Part shown: one piece after another, positions 6,111-6,586 of the stretch
Numbering within the stretch: position 1 is the stretch's first letter
Layout of the letters: the number at the start of each line of letters is the position of its first letter
NCBI GenBank assembly: GCA_023413275.1
Contig: JAEZPX010000111.1
Location: 1 to 6,586 of the forward strand
Direction: 5' to 3'
DNA: 6,586 nt
Source: Bacillota bacterium
GTDB lineage: Bacteria; Bacillota; Clostridia; Lachnospirales; Anaerotignaceae
Notes under the pieces: model-generated
What the model was told of the DNA's origin: nothing
The model's input: the letters and a program-made list of their open reading frames with translations, nothing else
Database searches by the model: none
Translations under genes and position numbers: made by a program

Positions 6111-6586
6111 AATATGGTTCCCTCATTTGGGAATAGAAATAAATCATTTAAACAGAGTTGCATTTATAATTTTCGGAAAAGAAGTATACTGGTACGGAAT
6201 ATTTATAGGTACAGCGGTTTTATTGGGACTATTGCTGGCAATGCATGAAGCGAAAAGAACCGGTCAGGATCCAGATACCTATTTGGATTTTGCCCTTTAT
6301 GCATTGGTTTTCGCTATCATTTGCGCCAGATTGTATTATGTTGCCTTTTCTTGGGATACCTACAAGGATAATCCTTTAAAGATTTTTGCAACACGAGAGG
6401 GCGGTCTTGCAATTTATGGTGGAGTTATTGGCGGCGTATTAACAGCGTTAGTATATTCTAAAATAAAAAAAATAAATTTTTGGCAGTTGGCGGACACTGC
6501 TGCCCCAAGTTTGGTTTTAGGGCAGGTATTGGGGCGTTGGGGGAATTTTTTCAACCGTGAGGCCTTTGGTGATTTCACAAACAATT
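6103..6586 (+). CDS. lgt: Prolipoprotein diacylglyceryl transferase Lgt, 3'-truncated by the window edge
   Basis: Lgt moves diacylglycerol from phosphatidylglycerol to the lipobox cysteine of prelipoproteins, the first step of lipoprotein maturation, in the cytoplasmic membrane. The frame stays open for 161 codons to the window end; the family is usually 260-300 residues, so roughly half is present. Visible features are the N-terminal FPHLG, membrane helices near 30-48, 60-82 and 100-119, VYWYGI with Y31, REGGLAIYGGVIGG (98-111) and the Lgt signature GRWGNFFNRE. In that signature R145, N148 and E153 correspond to E. coli R143, N146 and E151. The position of E. coli H103 is Tyr (Y105). The start is fixed by an in-frame TGA at 6085 and by GAAAGG at 6086-6091. 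It follows the M16 terminator by 300 bases, so it is probably a separate transcription unit. The assignment is very secure. Confidence 0.96.
   Translation, partial: MPEIWFPHLGIEINHLNRVAFIIFGKEVYWYGIFIGTAVLLGLLLAMHEAKRTGQDPDTYLDFALYALVFAIICARLYYVAFSWDTYKDNPLKIFATREGGLAIYGGVIGGVLTALVYSKIKKINFWQLADTAAPSLVLGQVLGRWGNFFNREAFGDFTNN

Overview
The window looks like chromosomal core sequence from a low-GC Gram-positive anaerobe, most likely class Clostridia and plausibly Lachnospirales. I base this on AT-rich DNA, AGGAGG-type ribosome binding sites, Obg and Lgt of Firmicutes type, and a YmfF/YmfH-type M16 peptidase pair. The assignment comes from reading the proteins, not from a database search.

Layout, with all genes on the + strand. 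Positions 1-1015 hold the 3' four fifths of obg (ribosome-associated GTPase), closed by a strong hairpin terminator at 1024-1064. Positions 1167-2864 hold a membrane diguanylate cyclase with an extracytoplasmic domain, seven further membrane helices and an intact GGDEF domain. It has a candidate promoter and a good RBS, and a terminator at 3011-3038. The 373-base gap 2865-3237 contains that terminator and a short stretch resembling one end of an IS3-family insertion sequence. Positions 3238-4497 and 4484-5731 are two M16-family genes overlapping by 14 bases. The first lacks the zinc motif but has the Arg/Tyr pair, and the second has the complete zinc motif, so together they look like one split peptidase. 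A terminator follows at 5771-5802. After a 300-base AT-rich gap with a candidate promoter, an inverted repeat and a tiny overlapping ORF, lgt (prolipoprotein diacylglyceryl transferase) starts at 6103 and runs off the window end.

The terminators divide the window into four transcription units: obg, the c-di-GMP enzyme, the M16 pair, and lgt. Obg and Lgt are housekeeping genes. The diguanylate cyclase looks like a self-contained signalling gene set between them. In Bacillus subtilis the homologues of the M16 pair have been linked to EF-P modification.

I found no convincing undescribed system. The points most worth a second look are the diguanylate cyclase (unknown sensor domain, lost product-inhibition site), the complementary M16 pair, and the lgt leader region. 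There are no tRNA, rRNA, CRISPR or complete mobile elements.
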